DNA of 53,162 nt, from assembly GCF_014199625.1 (NCBI RefSeq), contig NZ_JACHNY010000013.1:1-53162 (forward strand), given 5' to 3'. The position numbers were made by a program, and so were the translations under genes. The notes beneath the pieces were generated by a model. That model searched no databases. It saw only the letters and a program-made list of their open reading frames with translations, and was not told the DNA's origin. Every line of letters starts with the position of its first letter. Within the stretch, counting starts at the first letter, position 1. The DNA is from Sphingomonas abaci (GTDB lineage: Bacteria; Pseudomonadota; Alphaproteobacteria; Sphingomonadales; Sphingomonadaceae). Below, piece after piece: positions 41,072 to 53,162 of this stretch.

Positions 41072-43061
41072 CCCGGTCCTGATCCTGGCCCCGCGCGGCC
41101 GCGACGCGGCGATCGCCGCCGACTTGCTCGCCCGCCACGCGATCCGCGCCGAGGTGGTGACGGACCTGCCCGCGCTGATCGCCGCGCTGGGCACCGACGC
41201 GCGGGCTGGCGCCGGCGCGGTGCTGCTGACCGAGGAGGCGCTGGCGACGATGGACGATGGTCCGCTGGCCGCAACGCTCGCTGCGCAGCCGGGCTGGTCC
41301 GACCTGCCCTTCATCCTGCTCGCCAATGGCGGCCGCGCGCCCCGCTCGGCCGAGGCGGCGCGGCGGGTGGAAGCGCTGGGCAATGTCGTGCTGCTCGAAC
41401 GACCGCTCCATGCCGAGGCGCTGCTGGGCGCGGTCCGCTCCGCGCTCAAGGCACGCGGCCGGCAATATGAACTGCGCGCCGCCGCCCGCACGCTGGAGCG
41501 CGCCGTCGCCGACCGGACGCGCGAGCTGGAGACGGCGAGCGCCAGCCTGGCCTTCGCGCTCGAGGCCGCCGGCATGGGCAGCTGGGACATGGACCTGGCC
41601 ACCGGCCTGATCGAGCGCAGCGCGCGCCATGACGAGATCTTCGGCTATGCCGAGCCGCTGCCGCGCTGGTCGTTCGAGACGATGCTGCGCCACGTCGACC
41701 CCCGCCAGCGCGCCGGGGTGGCGCAGGCGTTCGAGGATGCGCAAGTCAGCGGCCATTTCGATGTCGAGCTGGCGATCACCGGCGCGGATGGCAATGCGCG
41801 CTGGATCACCAAGAAGGGCCGCATCCGCCACGACGCCGCCGGCCGGCCGGTGCGGATGACCGGCGTGGTCGCCGACATCACCGCACGCAAGGAAGCCGAC
41901 GTACAGCTCGCCCAGGCGCAGAAGATGGACGCGATCGGCCAGTTGACCGGCGGCGTCGCGCACGACTTCAACAATCTGCTGACCCCGATCGTCGGCAGCC
42001 TCGACATGGTCCGCCGCCGCCACCGCGACGACGAGCGGACGCAGCGGATGATCGGCAACGCGCTTCAGGCGGCCGAGCGCGCGGCGACGCTGACCCAGCG
42101 GCTGCTCGCCTTCGCCCGGCGCCAGGCGCTGCAGCCGCGCGCGGTTGATGTCGGGGCGCTGATCGACGGCATCGTCGACCTGATCCGCCGCTCGCTGGGC
42201 CCGACGATCCGCGTCGTGCTGGAGGTGCCACGCCATCTGCCGCCCGCCTCGGTCGACCCCAACCAGCTCGAACTGGCGCTGCTCAACCTGGCGATCAACG
42301 CGCGCGACGCGATGCCGGCGGGCGGGCAACTGACCATCACCGCCAGCGCCGCGACTGCGGGCGAGCGCAACTTGCTCGGCCTGGTGCCCGGCGATTATGT
42401 CCGGCTGCTCGCCACCGATACCGGCACCGGCATGGACAAGGCGACGCTGGCGCGCGCAGCCGAACCCTTCTTTTCGACCAAGGGGGTGGGCAAGGGCACG
42501 GGCCTGGGCCTGTCGATGATCCACGGGCTGGCGGCGCAATCGGGCGGCACGCTGCGGCTGGACAGCGCATTGGGCATCGGCACGACGGTGGAGCTGTGGC
42601 TGCCCATCTCGCACGATCCCGCGGAGCAGGTGGTGGAGCGGCCGGTCGACCCGACCGCCGCGCGCGAGGCGGCGCGCATCCTGCTGGTGGACGACGAGGA
42701 TATCGTGCGCGGGGCCACGGCCGACATGCTGCGCGACATTGGGTACGACGTGGTCGAGGCGCGGTCGGCTAGCCAGGCGCTGGCGATGCTGCGCGGCGGC
42801 GCGGCGGTCGACCTGCTGGTCACCGATTATCTGATGCCGGGCATGACCGGCGCGGCGCTGATCACCGAATGCCGCACCGGCGGTCCCGCGATCCCGGCGC
42901 TCCTCATCACCGGCTATGCGGCGGCGGGCGAGGACGTGCCGGCCGACGTGCCGCGCCTGGCCAAGCCGTTCCGCCAGGTCGACCTCGCCGCTCGCGTCGA
43001 CGACCTGCTGACCGCCGCGCCGTCCTCTTCCGGGGGCGGGCGGTTGCGCCTGGTGCGCTGA
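41043..43061 (+). CDS. Hybrid sensor histidine kinase with N-terminal pseudo-receiver and PAS domain
   Basis: This 672-residue protein has these parts in order: a receiver-like domain at ~10-135 lacking the phospho-Asp (VLLTEEAL in its place), a coiled-coil, a PAS domain at ~165-285, HisKA with His307 in GGVAHDFNNLL, an HATPase with NLAINARDAMPAGG, DTGTGMD and GKGTGLGLSM, and a C-terminal receiver with acidic LVDDED and phospho-Asp595 in LLVTDYLMPGMTG. No membrane segment is seen, so it is cytosolic. The ATG at 41043 overlaps the KaiC-like gene; a GTG at 41064 is an alternative start. The two probably form one signalling unit. Confidence 0.92.
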   Translation: MKAGRRSVDDPVLILAPRGRDAAIAADLLARHAIRAEVVTDLPALIAALGTDARAGAGAVLLTEEALATMDDGPLAATLAAQPGWSDLPFILLANGGRAPRSAEAARRVEALGNVVLLERPLHAEALLGAVRSALKARGRQYELRAAARTLERAVADRTRELETASASLAFALEAAGMGSWDMDLATGLIERSARHDEIFGYAEPLPRWSFETMLRHVDPRQRAGVAQAFEDAQVSGHFDVELAITGADGNARWITKKGRIRHDAAGRPVRMTGVVADITARKEADVQLAQAQKMDAIGQLTGGVAHDFNNLLTPIVGSLDMVRRRHRDDERTQRMIGNALQAAERAATLTQRLLAFARRQALQPRAVDVGALIDGIVDLIRRSLGPTIRVVLEVPRHLPPASVDPNQLELALLNLAINARDAMPAGGQLTITASAATAGERNLLGLVPGDYVRLLATDTGTGMDKATLARAAEPFFSTKGVGKGTGLGLSMIHGLAAQSGGTLRLDSALGIGTTVELWLPISHDPAEQVVERPVDPTAAREAARILLVDDEDIVRGATADMLRDIGYDVVEARSASQALAMLRGGAAVDLLVTDYLMPGMTGAALITECRTGGPAIPALLITGYAAAGEDVPADVPRLAKPFRQVDLAARVDDLLTAAPSSSGGGRLRLVR

Positions 43062-43113
43062 GGACCGACGGTCCGTTCACGCGCCACAGGGGCCGCCTCC
43101 TGCCGGCCCCCTT

Positions 43114-43141
43114 CTGTTCCCCGGCCTTCGCCGGGGAACAG
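43114..43141. repeat. Hairpin with REP core between the kinase and csaA
   Basis: A 12-base perfect stem with a CTTC loop (CTGTTCCCCGGC/GCCGGGGAACAG) contains the core CCCGGCCTTCGCCGGG also present twice in the element at 10430-10524. It lies between two convergent genes and may also end their transcripts. Confidence 0.7.
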
Positions 43142-43169
43142 GTCAATGGGGATGGTCTTTTCCCGCCCC

Positions 43170-43508
43170 TCAGAACAACCGCCCCCCGTCCGGCACAGGC
43201 TGATCCGGCGCGACCAGCACCACCGCGCCGTCCGCGTCGGGAAAGCCCAGGCACAGCACCTCGGACATCATCGGACCGATCTGGCGCGGTGGAAAATTGA
43301 CCACCGCCGCCACCTGCCGCCCGACCAGCGCCTCGGGCGTGTAATGGACGGTGATCTGCGCCGAGGACCGCTTGCGGCCGATTTCCGGCCCGAAGTCGAT
43401 CACCAGCCGGACCGCGGGCTTGCGCGCTTCCGGAAACGGCTCGGCGGCAACGATCGTGCCGACGCGAATGTCGACCATGTGGAAACCGTCGAGATCGATC
43501 GTCACCAT
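43170..43508 (-). CDS. csaA: tRNA-binding domain protein CsaA
   Basis: This 112-residue OB-fold protein of the CsaA/Trbp111 type has FHMVDIRVGTIVAAEPFPEARKPAVRL, then RKRSSAQITVHYTPEALVGRQVAAVVNFPPRQIGPMMSEVLCLGF, the conserved EMAP/CsaA core. It binds tRNA-like RNA and has been called a secretion chaperone in Bacillus; its role here is by family. It follows the GST gene by 16 bases on the same strand. Length and motifs are normal. Confidence 0.95.
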   Translation of the reverse strand: MVTIDLDGFHMVDIRVGTIVAAEPFPEARKPAVRLVIDFGPEIGRKRSSAQITVHYTPEALVGRQVAAVVNFPPRQIGPMMSEVLCLGFPDADGAVVLVAPDQPVPDGGRLF

Positions 43509-43524
43509 CGTTCAGGATCCAGGA

Positions 43525-44196
43525 TCAGAAGTCCAGATTGTCGTAGTGCGCGGGCGGCGCGACCAGCTCCATCCGCTCGGCGAGCAGCGGGCGGAAGGAA
43601 GGCCGGCTCTTCAGCCCCTGGTACCAGCGCGCGGTCTGGTCGTGCCCCTTCCAGTCGATGCCGCCCAGATAGTCGGCGATCGAGATCTGCGAGGCCGCCG
43701 CCAGGTCGGCGAGGCTGAGCGTCGCGCCACCCAGCCATTGCCGGTGGTCGAGCAGGTAATCGGTATAGTCGAGATGGCTGACCGCCGCCTTCATCGCCTC
43801 GCGCAGCGCCTTGCCGTCCGGCGCGACGCGGTGCGCCAGCCGCTTGACCATCCGCTCGTGGAGCAGCGGCCCGGTCACGTCGTGGAAGAAATGCGTATCG
43901 AACCACGTCACCAGCCGGCGGATCTCGGCGCGGTTGGCGGCGGTGCCGTGGATCATCGCGGCCTTTTCGACCGTCTCCTCCAGATATTCGCAGATCGCCA
44001 TCGAATCGATCAGCAGGATGCCGCGCACCGCATCGACCATCACCGGCGTCTGTCCGGCGGGGTTCATGTCGAGGAACTCGTCGCGCCGCAGCCAGGGCGA
44101 TTCGCGCACCAGCTCGTACCCGACGCCCTTCTCCCCCAGCAGCAACCGGACTTTGCGCGAAAACGGACATAACGGAAACTGGAGAAGCTGCCACAT
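43525..44196 (-). CDS. Glutathione S-transferase family protein
   Basis: This 223-residue protein has an N-terminal thioredoxin-like domain (LLQFPLCPFSRKVRLLLGEKG, with Cys-Pro-Phe-Ser at the active site, and NPAGQTPVMVD then DSMAICEYLEE for glutathione gamma-Glu binding). A helical C-terminal domain (LSLADLAAASQISIADYLGGIDW) follows. It could act in detoxification or as a redox factor; the Cys/Ser site is not of a recognised major class. It is the first of a pair with csaA. Confidence 0.87.
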   Translation of the reverse strand: MWQLLQFPLCPFSRKVRLLLGEKGVGYELVRESPWLRRDEFLDMNPAGQTPVMVDAVRGILLIDSMAICEYLEETVEKAAMIHGTAANRAEIRRLVTWFDTHFFHDVTGPLLHERMVKRLAHRVAPDGKALREAMKAAVSHLDYTDYLLDHRQWLGGATLSLADLAAASQISIADYLGGIDWKGHDQTARWYQGLKSRPSFRPLLAERMELVAPPAHYDNLDF

Positions 44197-44256
44197 ATCG
44201 CCCTGTTACGCTTGGCGCGACGGCACTGTCACCCCCGGCATGGCCCTCGGCCCATG

Positions 44257-44294
44257 ATAAAAAGGGGGCAGGCGACCCGGCCGCCAGCCCCCTT
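44257..44294 (-). terminator. Intrinsic terminator of gltB
   Basis: A stem of AAGGGGGC/GCCCCCTT plus an inner GGCG/CGCC with one mismatch is followed on the minus strand by a five-T run. It begins 10 bases past the gltB stop. Confidence 0.85.
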
Positions 44295-44304
44295 CGTCCA
44301 CCGC

Positions 44305-48827
<4,523 letters not shown>

Positions 48828-48831
<4 letters not shown>

Positions 48832-49481
48832 TGGGACGCTCCCTTCTTCTTCACGGGCGGCAGATGCTTGGTGGCGTCTTGCACCTTGGCCATTATCGCC
48901 GGCATCGCCTGGATCATCTTGGGTACGAAGGCCTGCATCGCCTTCATCATCTCGGGACTGGCCATCAGCATCATCGACTCGCTGGCGTATGTCCGGCCAG
49001 TCGGCGTGTCGAAGAAGCGATGCAGATCGTCGAGCTGCGTGACGGTGAAGCGGCGCGCATAGGCCTGAGCCATGGCCTGCCGGACCTCCGGTTCCACCTG
49101 CGTCATCAGGTCGGCGATGCCGTCCGTCATCACCCGCATCGTGATCCGCATCCGTTCGTCAAAGGCCGGGTCCTGTTCCCTGGCCCTTTGTCGCAGGCTC
49201 TGCTGCGCAACGGCCGGGTTGGCCTTGGCATCAACACCCAATTGGGCCGGCGTCATGTCGTACATGCCGGCGAGCATGCCGTTGACGGCCTGATCCATCG
49301 TCGCGTGCATGAGGCGGGCATAGGTGCCAAGCGGCCAGATCTGGTCGATGACCGGCTTCGCCGCCGCGACCCGTGCGGAATCGACCGGCGGGAGAACCGT
49401 ACCCGTCGTGGCGGGCGTCTGCGCTTCCGCTGCGACGGGAGGCAGCGCGATGAGACCGATCGCCGCGATTGCGGCGCGCAT
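48828..49481 (-). CDS. DUF2059-family exported protein
   Basis: This 217-residue protein has a signal peptide (cleavage near AAEAQ) and a helical DUF2059 region: FTVTQLDDLHRFFDTPTGRTY and SPEMMKAMQAFVPKMI are typical. The C-terminal tail is basic. Its molecular role is unknown; relatives occur across proteobacteria, usually as lone genes. Here it sits between gltD and gltB, sharing one base with the gltD stop (TGATG) and overlapping the gltB start by four bases, so it is translated from the glutamate synthase transcript. Confidence 0.85.
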
Positions 49482-50926
49482 CACGCCGCCACCTTCTCGG
49501 CCCGCGCCTTCGCCTTCAGCCACTGATGCATCGACGCCGCCACGTCGCGGCCGTCGCGGATCGCCCAGACCACCAGCGATGCGCCGCGCACGATGTCGCC
49601 GGCCGCGAACACGCCGTCGAGGCTGGTCATCAGCGTCTTGCCGTCGACCAGCACCGTGCCCCAGCGGCTGACGCCCAGCTCGGGCGCGCCCCAGAGGGCG
49701 GGCAGGTCCTCCGCGTCGAAACCCAGGGCCTTGATCACCAGGTCGGCGCCCAGGGTCATGTCGCCGCCCGGATCGACCTCGGGCGCGCGGCGGCCGCTGG
49801 CGTCGGGCGCGCCGAGCCGCATCCGGCTGGCGCGGACGCTGCGCACCGCGCCGTCCTGCCCCTCGAAGCCGAGCGGGGCGGACAGCCAGACGAACTCGGC
49901 GCCCTCCTCCTCGGCATTGGCCACCTCGCGCTGGCTGCCGGGCATGTTGGCGCGGTCGCGGCGGTAGAGGCACTTGACCGACCGGGCCCCCTGGCGGATC
50001 GCGGTGCGGACGCAGTCCATCGCGGTGTCGCCGCCGCCGATCACGATCACGTCCTTGCCCGCCGCGTCCAGCGCGCCGCTGTCGAAATCGGGCACCGCGT
50101 CGCCGAAGCCCTTGCGGTTGGAGGCAGTAAGGAAATCGAGCGCGGGGACGACGCCGGACGCATCATTGCCCGAAACCTCGACCTGCCGCGCCTTGTAGAC
50201 GCCGGTCGCGATCAGCACCGCGTCGTGGCGCGACCGCAACTCCTCCAGCGTCGCATCCTCGCCGACCGAGAACCCCTCGTGAAAGACGATGCCCGCCTGC
50301 TTCAGCCGCTCCACGCGGCGCATCACCACCGGCTTCTCCAGCTTGAAGCCGGGAATGCCATAGGTCAGCAGCCCCCCGGCGCGGTCATGCCGGTCATAGA
50401 CATGCACCTCATAGCCATGGCCGCGCAGCAGCTCGGCGGTGGTCAGCCCGGCCGGGCCCGCCCCGATCACCGCGACCGACTGCCCGCGCGCCGGGCCGAC
50501 CGCGACCGGCTCCACCCAACCCTCGGCCCAGGCGGTGTCGGTGATGAACTTCTCGACCGAGCCGATCGTCACCGCGCCGTGGCCGGAGAACTCGATCACG
50601 CAATTGCCCTCGCACAACCGGTCCTGCGGGCAGATGCGGCCGCAGATCTCCGGCATGGTCGAGGTGGCGTTGGACAGCTCATAGGCCTCGCGCAACCGCC
50701 CCTCCGCGGTCAGGCGCAGCCAGTCCGGGATGTGGTTGTGCAGCGGGCAGTGCACCGAGCAATAGGGCACGCCGCATTGCGAGCAGCGCCCGGCCTGGTC
50801 CTCGGCGGCGGGCGGCGCATAGCGTTCGGCGATCTCGCGAAAGTCGTGCGCGCGCTGCTCGGCCTCGCGCTTGGCGGGATAGTGCTGCTCGCGCACCACG
50901 AATTTCAGCATCGGATTGTCAGCCAC
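49481..50926 (-). CDS. gltD: Glutamate synthase (NADPH) small subunit
   Basis: This 481-residue subunit passes electrons from NADPH via FAD and [4Fe-4S] clusters to GltB. The N-terminal cysteine-rich domain (CSQCGVPYCSVHCPLHN and CGRICPQDRLCEGNC) binds the clusters. FAD binds at VIGAGPAGLTTAELLRG and NADPH at IVIGGGDTAMDCVRTA. The C-terminal GVFAAGDIVRGASLVVWAI is normal. The start is the GTG at 50926 (VADNPMLKF). A perfect hairpin just upstream would cover its ribosome-binding site, and the gene begins the gltD-DUF2059-gltB operon. Confidence 0.97.
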   Translation of the reverse strand: MADNPMLKFVVREQHYPAKREAEQRAHDFREIAERYAPPAAEDQAGRCSQCGVPYCSVHCPLHNHIPDWLRLTAEGRLREAYELSNATSTMPEICGRICPQDRLCEGNCVIEFSGHGAVTIGSVEKFITDTAWAEGWVEPVAVGPARGQSVAVIGAGPAGLTTAELLRGHGYEVHVYDRHDRAGGLLTYGIPGFKLEKPVVMRRVERLKQAGIVFHEGFSVGEDATLEELRSRHDAVLIATGVYKARQVEVSGNDASGVVPALDFLTASNRKGFGDAVPDFDSGALDAAGKDVIVIGGGDTAMDCVRTAIRQGARSVKCLYRRDRANMPGSQREVANAEEEGAEFVWLSAPLGFEGQDGAVRSVRASRMRLGAPDASGRRAPEVDPGGDMTLGADLVIKALGFDAEDLPALWGAPELGVSRWGTVLVDGKTLMTSLDGVFAAGDIVRGASLVVWAIRDGRDVAASMHQWLKAKARAEKVAA

Positions 50927-50933
50927 GTCGCGA

Positions 50934-50960
50934 CCCCGTTCGAAAATGTCTCGAACGGGG
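50934..50960 (-). promoter_or_regulatory. RBS-covering hairpin in the gltD leader
   Basis: A 10-base perfect inverted repeat (CCCCGTTCGA/TCGAACGGGG) with a seven-base loop ends seven bases before the GTG start. Read on the minus strand the 3' arm carries the only SD-like stretch, ACGGGG, so folding would block translation. It could also be an operator site for a dimeric regulator. Confidence 0.55.
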
Positions 50961-51074
50961 CCTACAACGTAGCTTCACAATAACAAGACAGCACTACTTA
51001 CCAAAACCGCGTCGTTTGGCCTGCCAAGGGCAAAACGCTCATGTTTTGTCCCAAAAATAGGTCCGGAACAAACC
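50961..51074. other. Gap between uppP and gltD
   Basis: This gap should hold the gltD promoter but no clear -35/-10 pair was found. A 6-base inverted repeat (CAAAAC/GTTTTG at 51031-51048) is the only other symmetric site seen. Confidence 0.4.
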
Positions 51075-51884
51075 TTAGTGGAGTGCAAGCGCCAGGAGCG
51101 TCAGGCTTCCTGCCGCGATTCGATACCAGGCGAAGGGCGCGAAGCCGCGGCGGCTGATGACGCCGACGAACCAGCGGATCACCGCGATCGCCACCAGGAA
51201 CGACACGACGAAGCCGACCGCGATGCTGGTGAGATGCGCGGTGCCCAGTTCGTGCCGCGCCTTCCACAGCGCCAGCGTCGTCGCCCCGGCCATGGTCGGG
51301 ATCGCGAGGAAGAAGCTGAACTCCGCCGCCGTCTCGCGGTCGACGCGCATGGTCAGCGCGCCCATGATCGTCGCGCCCGAGCGGCTGACGCCCGGGATCA
51401 TCGACACGCACTGGATCACGCCGATGCCCAGCGCCGTCTTCCAGTTGAGCCCCTCGACGCTGGTCCGGGCGGCGGGCGGCACGGTGCGTTCGATGAACAG
51501 GATGGCGAGCCCGCCCAGGATCAGCGTGATGGCGATCACCACCACCGCCACCGACTGGTCCTGGATCAGCGCGCGGATCGCCGAATAGGCGACCGCGCCG
51601 ACCAGCATCGAAGGCACGAAACCCAGGAGCACGTTGCGCGTGAAGCGGATCGCCCCCGCGTCGCGGGCCAGCAACCCCATCCCCACCTTCATGAAGCGGT
51701 GCCAATAGACCACCACTACCGCCAGGATCGCGCCGAGCTGGATGACGATGTCGAACGTTGGATCGCCCTCCGGCAGTCCCAGGAAATAGCCGCCCAGCAC
51801 CAGATGACCGGTGGACGAGACGGGCAGGAACTCCGTCACCCCCTCGATGATGCCGAGCAGGACGGCGATCAGCAGATCATGCAT
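51075..51884 (-). CDS. uppP: Undecaprenyl-diphosphatase
   Basis: This 269-residue inner-membrane BacA/UppP-type phosphatase recycles undecaprenyl pyrophosphate for cell-wall synthesis. The two diagnostic motifs are EGVTEFLPVSSTGHLVL near the N-terminus and MIPGVSRSGATIMGALT in the middle, with about eight membrane helices. Such proteins can confer bacitracin tolerance. The ATG at 51884 is one base from the stop of the NAD-binding gene upstream, so they are probably co-transcribed. Confidence 0.95.
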   Translation of the reverse strand: MHDLLIAVLLGIIEGVTEFLPVSSTGHLVLGGYFLGLPEGDPTFDIVIQLGAILAVVVVYWHRFMKVGMGLLARDAGAIRFTRNVLLGFVPSMLVGAVAYSAIRALIQDQSVAVVVIAITLILGGLAILFIERTVPPAARTSVEGLNWKTALGIGVIQCVSMIPGVSRSGATIMGALTMRVDRETAAEFSFFLAIPTMAGATTLALWKARHELGTAHLTSIAVGFVVSFLVAIAVIRWFVGVISRRGFAPFAWYRIAAGSLTLLALALH

Positions 51885-51885
51885 C

Positions 51886-52821
51886 TCAGACGGCCTGTTC
51901 GCGCGAGCGACGGCCGAACCGGCCCTGCTTGCGGAAGCGGACCAACCATTCCGGCGCGACCGCCGCCATCGGCGTCGGCGTCACGCCCAGCGTCTCCAGC
52001 CCTTCGACCCCCTGGCCGACGACATTGTCCCGGCCCAGCATCTGCCACTGGTCGGTGGTGATCGGCGTGGCCGGCAGCTTGGCGATCAGCGCCCCCAGCG
52101 AATCGGGCAGGTCGAGGAAATGCGGCGAGCGGTCGAGCTCGTTGGCGATCCAGCGCAGCAGGTCCTTCATGCTGAGCACGTCGGGGCCGCCCAGTTCATA
52201 GATGTGGCCGCCGAACCGGCCCGGCTCCTGCACCGCCGCCAGCACCGCCTCGCCGACATCGCCCGCGAAGACCGGCTGGAAGCGGGTGCCGCCGCGCAGC
52301 ACCGGCACCACCGGCGCCTTCTCGATCATCCCGGCGAATCGGTTCACGAACGCATCCTCGCGTCCGAACACGACCGAGGGGCGCAGGATGGTGGCGTTCG
52401 GGAAAGCCTCGCGCACCGCCGCCTCGCCCTGCCCCTTGGAGCGGCCATAGGCGGAGGCCGCGTTCGCGTCGGCGCCGATCGCCGAGACATGGACCAGCGC
52501 CTCGAGCCCGGCCTTGCGCGCCGATTCCGCGATGGCGCGCGCGCCGTCGACATGGGCGCGCTGGAAATCGCCGCTCAGCACGCCGACCAGGTTCACCACC
52601 GCGTCGGCGCCCTGCACCGCGCGCAGGATCGTATCGGGGCGGCCGACATCGGCGGCCACGAACTGCATCTGGCCGATCGCGGCCAGGGGCTTCAGATGCC
52701 AGGCCTGGCGGGGGTCGCGTTGCGCCACGCGGATACGCGCGCCCGCGTGCAACAGGGCCTGGGCGGCGTAGCGGCCGACAAAGCCTCCGCCGCCGATCAG
52801 CGTCACCAGCTTGTTCTTCAT
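51886..52821 (-). CDS. NDUFA9-like NAD(P)-binding protein (complex I-associated type)
   Basis: This 311-residue Rossmann protein is of the atypical SDR NDUFA9-like group: VTLIGGGGFVGRYAAQAL at the start, then VVNLVGVL, YGRSKGQGEAAV and TILRPSVVFGREDAF. Eukaryotic relatives are complex I accessory subunits; bacterial ones act in quinone or NADH-related steps, not proven here. The start MKNKLVTL at 52821 fits homology, and an ATG two codons up (52827) is equally possible. It is followed by uppP. Confidence 0.87.
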   Translation of the reverse strand: MKNKLVTLIGGGGFVGRYAAQALLHAGARIRVAQRDPRQAWHLKPLAAIGQMQFVAADVGRPDTILRAVQGADAVVNLVGVLSGDFQRAHVDGARAIAESARKAGLEALVHVSAIGADANAASAYGRSKGQGEAAVREAFPNATILRPSVVFGREDAFVNRFAGMIEKAPVVPVLRGGTRFQPVFAGDVGEAVLAAVQEPGRFGGHIYELGGPDVLSMKDLLRWIANELDRSPHFLDLPDSLGALIAKLPATPITTDQWQMLGRDNVVGQGVEGLETLGVTPTPMAAVAPEWLVRFRKQGRFGRRSREQAV

Positions 52822-52923
52822 GAGCATGTCGTCCGTTGTCGGATGGGATAAAATGCCTTTGCCCAGCGAAAGGGTTGTTGACAAGGCCGAGTCCCCGCCC
52901 CTAAAGCGCCCCCACTACCCCGT

Positions 52924-53010
52924 GCCCAGATGGCGGAATTGGTAGACGCACCAGCTTCAGGTGCTGGCGATCGCAAGGTCGTGGAGGTTCGAGTCCTCTT
53001 CTGGGCACCA
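52924..53010 (+). tRNA. tRNA-Leu (anticodon CAG)
   Basis: An 87-base tRNA has acceptor stem GCCCAGA (52924-52930) paired with TCTGGGC (53000-53006), discriminator A and encoded CCA (53008-53010). The anticodon loop TTCAGGT gives anticodon CAG at 52958-52960. The long variable arm is the leucine type. It is transcribed away from the NAD-binding gene. Confidence 0.95.
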
Positions 53011-53162
53011 TTTTCTCTCAAGGCATTGATAATGCACGGGGATCGTCGAAAAGACGGTCCCCGGAGAGCGTTTGCTATGACAAACTGCTACGGCAAACAG
53101 GTCGATCATTAGGCAAAAAATCGCGGAGAACCGTCCTTCCCGAGCGCCGTGATTGCTACGGT
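53011..53162. other. Right edge, no gene recognised
   Basis: After the tRNA there is a T-rich stretch and a 10-base hairpin with one wobble pair (53038-53047 with 53053-53062). No coding sequence is convincing. Confidence 0.45.

Overview
The window is a high-GC chromosomal segment from an alphaproteobacterium, most likely a sphingomonad (Sphingomonas or a close relative). The evidence is the TorF-type porin, the lspA/ileS/ribF/folA order, a BamF-type DUF3035 lipoprotein, many TonB/PepSY iron genes, short dispersed palindromes with core CCCGGCCTTCGCCGGG, and dense packing with many 4-base ATGA/GTGA overlaps. No phage, transposase, integrase, CRISPR array or rRNA was seen. One tRNA (Leu, anticodon CAG) lies near the right end.

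Layout: 0-4.3 kb (minus) queF, then a two-domain GT4 glycosyltransferase and a GH130 phosphorylase/hydrolase. 4.3-9.3 kb (plus) an iron-sulfur (6-4) photolyase, then an overlapping chain of 3-mercaptopyruvate sulfurtransferase, cystathionine beta-lyase-type enzyme and MscS channel. 9.5-10.6 kb a TorF-like porin followed by tandem hairpins and a 95-base inverted-repeat element. 10.6-15.7 kb (minus) folA-ribF-ileS-lspA-DUF3035. 15.8-17.8 kb (minus) a cluster of lineage-type regulators and small proteins: a membrane-tethered LuxR-type HTH protein, an unknown protein, a membrane protein and a MarR-like regulator. 18.2-20.8 kb rpoZ, a cardiolipin-synthase-like PLD protein and a DsbA-like protein. 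20.8-23.0 kb cstA-ybdD (minus). 23.1-25.4 kb cobU, a GNAT and a histidine acid phosphatase.

25.4-30.5 kb (minus) holds a Pls/PosA-type single-module membrane NRPS, translationally coupled to its own Sfp-type phosphopantetheinyl transferase and to a GNAT that carries an in-frame stop. 30.6-34.9 kb is a carbohydrate-type locus, with an SDR and a GH130-like enzyme divergent from a TonB-dependent receptor. 35-37.1 kb has a glycine-zipper protein and two divergent Crp/Fnr regulators. 37.2-39.4 kb is a Fur-box-preceded iron operon (DUF3649, PepSY, DUF3325). 39.5-43.1 kb is a KaiC-like double ATPase overlapping a hybrid histidine kinase. 43.2-44.2 kb has csaA and a GST. 44.3-50.9 kb is the glutamate synthase operon (gltD, DUF2059, gltB). 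51-52.8 kb has uppP and an NDUFA9-like NAD-binding protein, then tRNA-Leu.

The parts most worth following up are the NRPS/PPTase operon with its broken GNAT, the KaiC-like/histidine kinase module with a degenerate receiver, the membrane-tethered HTH regulator whose start region looks frameshifted, and a perfect hairpin that would cover the gltD ribosome-binding site. All functions come from reading protein motifs by eye. No database search was run.
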